From NCBI GenBank assembly GCA_023954045.1, contig JAMLIR010000008.1, positions 62,001 to 126,000 of the forward strand: a DNA stretch of 64,000 nucleotides. The letters run 5' to 3'. The position numbers were made by a program, and so were the translations under genes. The DNA is from Burkholderiaceae bacterium. Lineage in GTDB: Bacteria; Pseudomonadota; Gammaproteobacteria; Burkholderiales; Burkholderiaceae_E. Under the pieces are notes generated by a model. It was not told where the DNA came from. It was given only the letters and a program-made list of their open reading frames with translations, and searched no databases. Every line of letters starts with the position of its first letter. Position 1 is the first letter of the stretch. Shown one piece after another: positions 61,810-64,000 of the stretch.

Positions 61810-62914
61810 TCAGACTCCCTGTTTGAGGCTGGCGACGATGAACTCGTCGAGGTCGCCGTCGAGGACCGACCGGGTGTTGCTGATCTCGACGCTGGTGCGA
61901 AGGTCCTTGATGCGTGACTGGTCGAGCACGTACGAGCGGATCTGGTGGCCCCAGCCGATGTCGGTCTTGCCGGCCTCGACCTTGTCCTGCTCGGCCTGGC
62001 GCTTGCGCAGCTCGAGCTCGTAGAGCCGCGCGCGCAGCATGCCCATCGCCTCGTCGCGGTTGCGGTGCTGCGAGCGGTCGTTCTGGCACTGCACGACGAT
62101 TCCGGTCGGGTTGTGCGTGATTCGCACCGCCGATTCGGTCTTGTTCACGTGCTGGCCGCCGGCGCCCGACGCCCTGTAGACGTCGATGCGCAGGTCGGCC
62201 GGGTTGATATCGACCTCGATCGAGTCGTCGACCTTCGGATAGACGAAGACCGACGCGAACGAAGTGTGACGGCCGCCGCTGGAGTCGAACGGGGACTTGC
62301 GCACCAGCCGGTGCACGCCGGTCTCGGTGCGCAGGTAGCCGTACGCGTACTCGCCTTCGACGCGCACCGTCGCGCCCTTGATGCCCGCGACGTCGCCCGG
62401 CGATTCCTCGAGGACCTCGGTGGCGAAGCCCTTGCGCTCGCAGTAGCGCAGGTACTGGCGCAGCAGCATCGCCGCCCAGTCCTGCGCCTCGGTGCCGCCT
62501 GCGCCGGCCTGGATCTCGATGAAGCAGGGGTTCGGGTCGGCCGGGTTCGAGAACATGCGCCGGAACTCGAGTTCGGCGACCTGCGCCTCGATCGCGTGCG
62601 CGTCGGTCTCGACCGCGACCAGCGCGTCGTCGTCGTCCTCGGACGATGCCATCGAGAACAGCTCGGCGACGTCGGAGAGTGCCGCATCGATGCTGCCGAT
62701 GCGGTCGACGACGCCCTCGAGCATCTTCTTCTCGCGGCCGAGTTCCTGCGCGTGCTTCGCGTCGTTCCAGACGTCGGGAGCCTCGAGCTCCCGGTTGATC
62801 ACTTCGAGACGGGTCTTCTTCGTCTCGTAGTCAAAGATACCCCCGAAGCTCTTCGACGCGCCTGCGCAGGTCGGCGATCAGCGATTCGAGTTGGTTCAGG
62901 CGCTCGGCTTCCAT
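61810..62914 (-). CDS. prfB: Peptide chain release factor 2 (with programmed +1 frameshift)
   Basis: RF2 ends translation at UGA and UAA. The reading starts at ATG 62914 ([20 protein letters not shown]), runs 27 codons to an in-frame UGA at 62833, then shifts by +1 and continues from 62832 to 61810. The full product has 367 residues, with the SPF-type stop-codon reader (KSPFDSSG) and the catalytic GGQHVNKTE. Two frames are therefore expected, as in most bacteria. lysS follows by 3 nt. Confidence 0.97.
62828..62845 (-). promoter_or_regulatory. prfB programmed frameshift site
   Basis: Minus-strand GGGGGTATCTTTGAC contains the Shine-Dalgarno-like G run (62844-62840), the CTT slip codon and the UGA stop, identical to the E. 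coli signal. It makes RF2 synthesis sense RF2 level. Confidence 0.97.
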
Positions 62915-62958
62915 GACGGGGCGATCCTTCGGTCAAACCGACAATTATACGGTTCGCG

Positions 62959-64000
62959 TCACTCGACACGCGCCGCGGGCGCTGCGGGCTCGACGGCCTC
63001 GATCACGAGCCGCACGCTGGCGAGCCCCTGGTACTCGTCGCGGATCAGCCGGTAGGCGACGCGCGCCGGCGAGGGCAGCGGCTCGACCCTGCCGAATGCG
63101 ATCGCCTCGAGCGCCCGCCCGGCGCCCGCGCGAAGCTGCGCCTTCAGGTGGCGGCCCGCGACGATCGACTGGCGCGCGACGACGAACTCGTCGCAGAACA
63201 GCGGGGCGGCGAAGCCCTGGCCCCAGACCTCGGCTTCGATCGCGTCGACCAGCGCCAGGTCGATCTCGTCCGGCCCGAGCGGCCCGTCGGTCAGCAGCGC
63301 GGGGGCGAAACAGGCCGGATCGGCGAACTCGTCGACGGCCTGCTCGAGCAGCGACGCGAACTCCTCGAGCCGCGCCGCCGGCAGCGTGAGGCCGGCGGCC
63401 ATCGCGTGGCCGCCGAAGCGCAGCAGCAGCCCCGGCGCGCGCTTGTCGACGAGGTCGAGCACGTCGCGCAGATGCACGCCGGCGATCGATCGCCCCGATC
63501 CGCGCAGCAGCGCCGGATCCGACGCGGATGCGGCCAGCGCGAACGTCGGCCGGTTGACCCGCTCCTTCACGCGGCTCGCGACCAGCCCGATCACGCCCTC
63601 GTGCCAGCCTTCGCGGTGCAGCACCACCGACTTGCGGCCGGTGCCGGCCTCGGGCAGGGCGTCGAGCGCCGCGATCGCCTCGTCGCGCATCGCGCCCTCG
63701 ATTCCGCGGCGCTCGCGGTTCATCGCATCGAGCGCCGCGGCCAGCTCGGCTGCACGCGCCGCATCGTCGGCGAGCAGGCACTCGATGCCGAGCGAGATGT
63801 CGGCGAGCCGGCCGGCCGCGTTGATCCGAGGCCCCACCGCGAACCCGAGATCGTTGCTTCCGGCACGCCGCTCGTCGCGTCCGGCCACGCGCAGCAGCGC
63901 GCGCACGCCGGGGCAGGCGGCGCCGGCGCGGATCCGCTGCAGCCCCGCGGCCACGAGCAGTCGGTTGTTGGCGTCGAGCCGGACGAGGTCGGCGACGGTT
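62959..64000 (-). CDS. recJ: Single-stranded-DNA exonuclease RecJ, C-terminal part
   Basis: Frame open to the window edge; the N-terminal DHH domain lies outside. The visible 346 codons hold the middle helices (VADLVRLDANNRLLVAAG), DLGFAVGPRINAAGRL (DHHA1-linker), GGHAMAAGLTL (DHHA1 motif) and a C-terminal OB domain. RecJ is a 5'-3' exonuclease in recombination and mismatch repair. The recJ-prfB-lysS order supports the call. Confidence 0.93.
   Translation of the reverse strand, partial: TVADLVRLDANNRLLVAAGLQRIRAGAACPGVRALLRVAGRDERRAGSNDLGFAVGPRINAAGRLADISLGIECLLADDAARAAELAAALDAMNRERRGIEGAMRDEAIAALDALPEAGTGRKSVVLHREGWHEGVIGLVASRVKERVNRPTFALAASASDPALLRGSGRSIAGVHLRDVLDLVDKRAPGLLLRFGGHAMAAGLTLPAARLEEFASLLEQAVDEFADPACFAPALLTDGPLGPDEIDLALVDAIEAEVWGQGFAAPLFCDEFVVARQSIVAGRHLKAQLRAGAGRALEAIAFGRVEPLPSPARVAYRLIRDEYQGLASVRLVIEAVEPAAPAARVE

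Overview
The window (about 70% G+C, nearly every base coding) reads as a chromosomal segment of a betaproteobacterium, most likely Burkholderiales. The left end carries the gene order expected in that group: bamB-der-hfq-hflX-hflK-hflC-DUF2065-hisZ-purA-phosphoribosyltransferase-tRNA-Leu-rnr-rlmB. The right end carries uvrB, iscR-iscA and the recJ-prfB-lysS cluster. I cannot name a genus from sequence alone.

Layout. 1-13.5 kb: core housekeeping (outer-membrane assembly, ribosome GTPases, Hfq, HflKC, histidine and purine synthesis, RNase R, RlmB, a sirtuin). 13.5-20.3 kb: a secreted nuclease, a CBS-domain protein, the YqjD/E/K inner-membrane set, a universal stress protein, an FNR-family regulator without the iron-sulfur cysteines, and a hybrid kinase with its response regulator. 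20.4-28.9 kb: a B12-dependent ribonucleotide reductase facing an FtsH-Lon-like-Usp operon. 29.2-34.6 kb: a TRAP transporter and serC-serA. 34.7-52.1 kb: a dense accessory block of operons with 4-nt overlaps: an aminoglycoside-phosphotransferase-like/AAA kinase fusion; archease-RtcB-CapA; an ACP-AMP ligase-acyltransferase fusion with a DHH phosphoesterase and a PRPP synthetase homolog; and acetyl-CoA synthetase, pyruvate dehydrogenase E1a/E1b/E2, ACP, nicotinate phosphoribosyltransferase and a second APH-like kinase. 52.1-53.7 kb: a decayed BNR-repeat gene, a tRNA-Asn split by a group I intron, and a PD-(D/E)XK nuclease gene just upstream. 53.7-64 kb: aspartate aminotransferase, uvrB, a low-molecular-weight phosphatase, iscR-iscA, an MFS transporter, lysS, prfB (with its programmed frameshift) and the 3' part of recJ.

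What ties it together. Upstream of six transcription-unit heads or divergent pairs I see FNR/ANR-type boxes (TTGAT-N4-ATCAA, one perfect, others 7-9 of 10). A -10-like hexamer usually lies at the spacing of a class II FNR promoter. The targets are the CBS protein, UspA, NrdJ/FtsH, the APH-AAA kinase (and serC), archease-RtcB/ACP-ligase, and Acs-PDH. I infer a low-oxygen or stress regulon clustered around a cysteine-free FNR paralog. The other standout is the split tRNA-Asn with its neighbouring nuclease.
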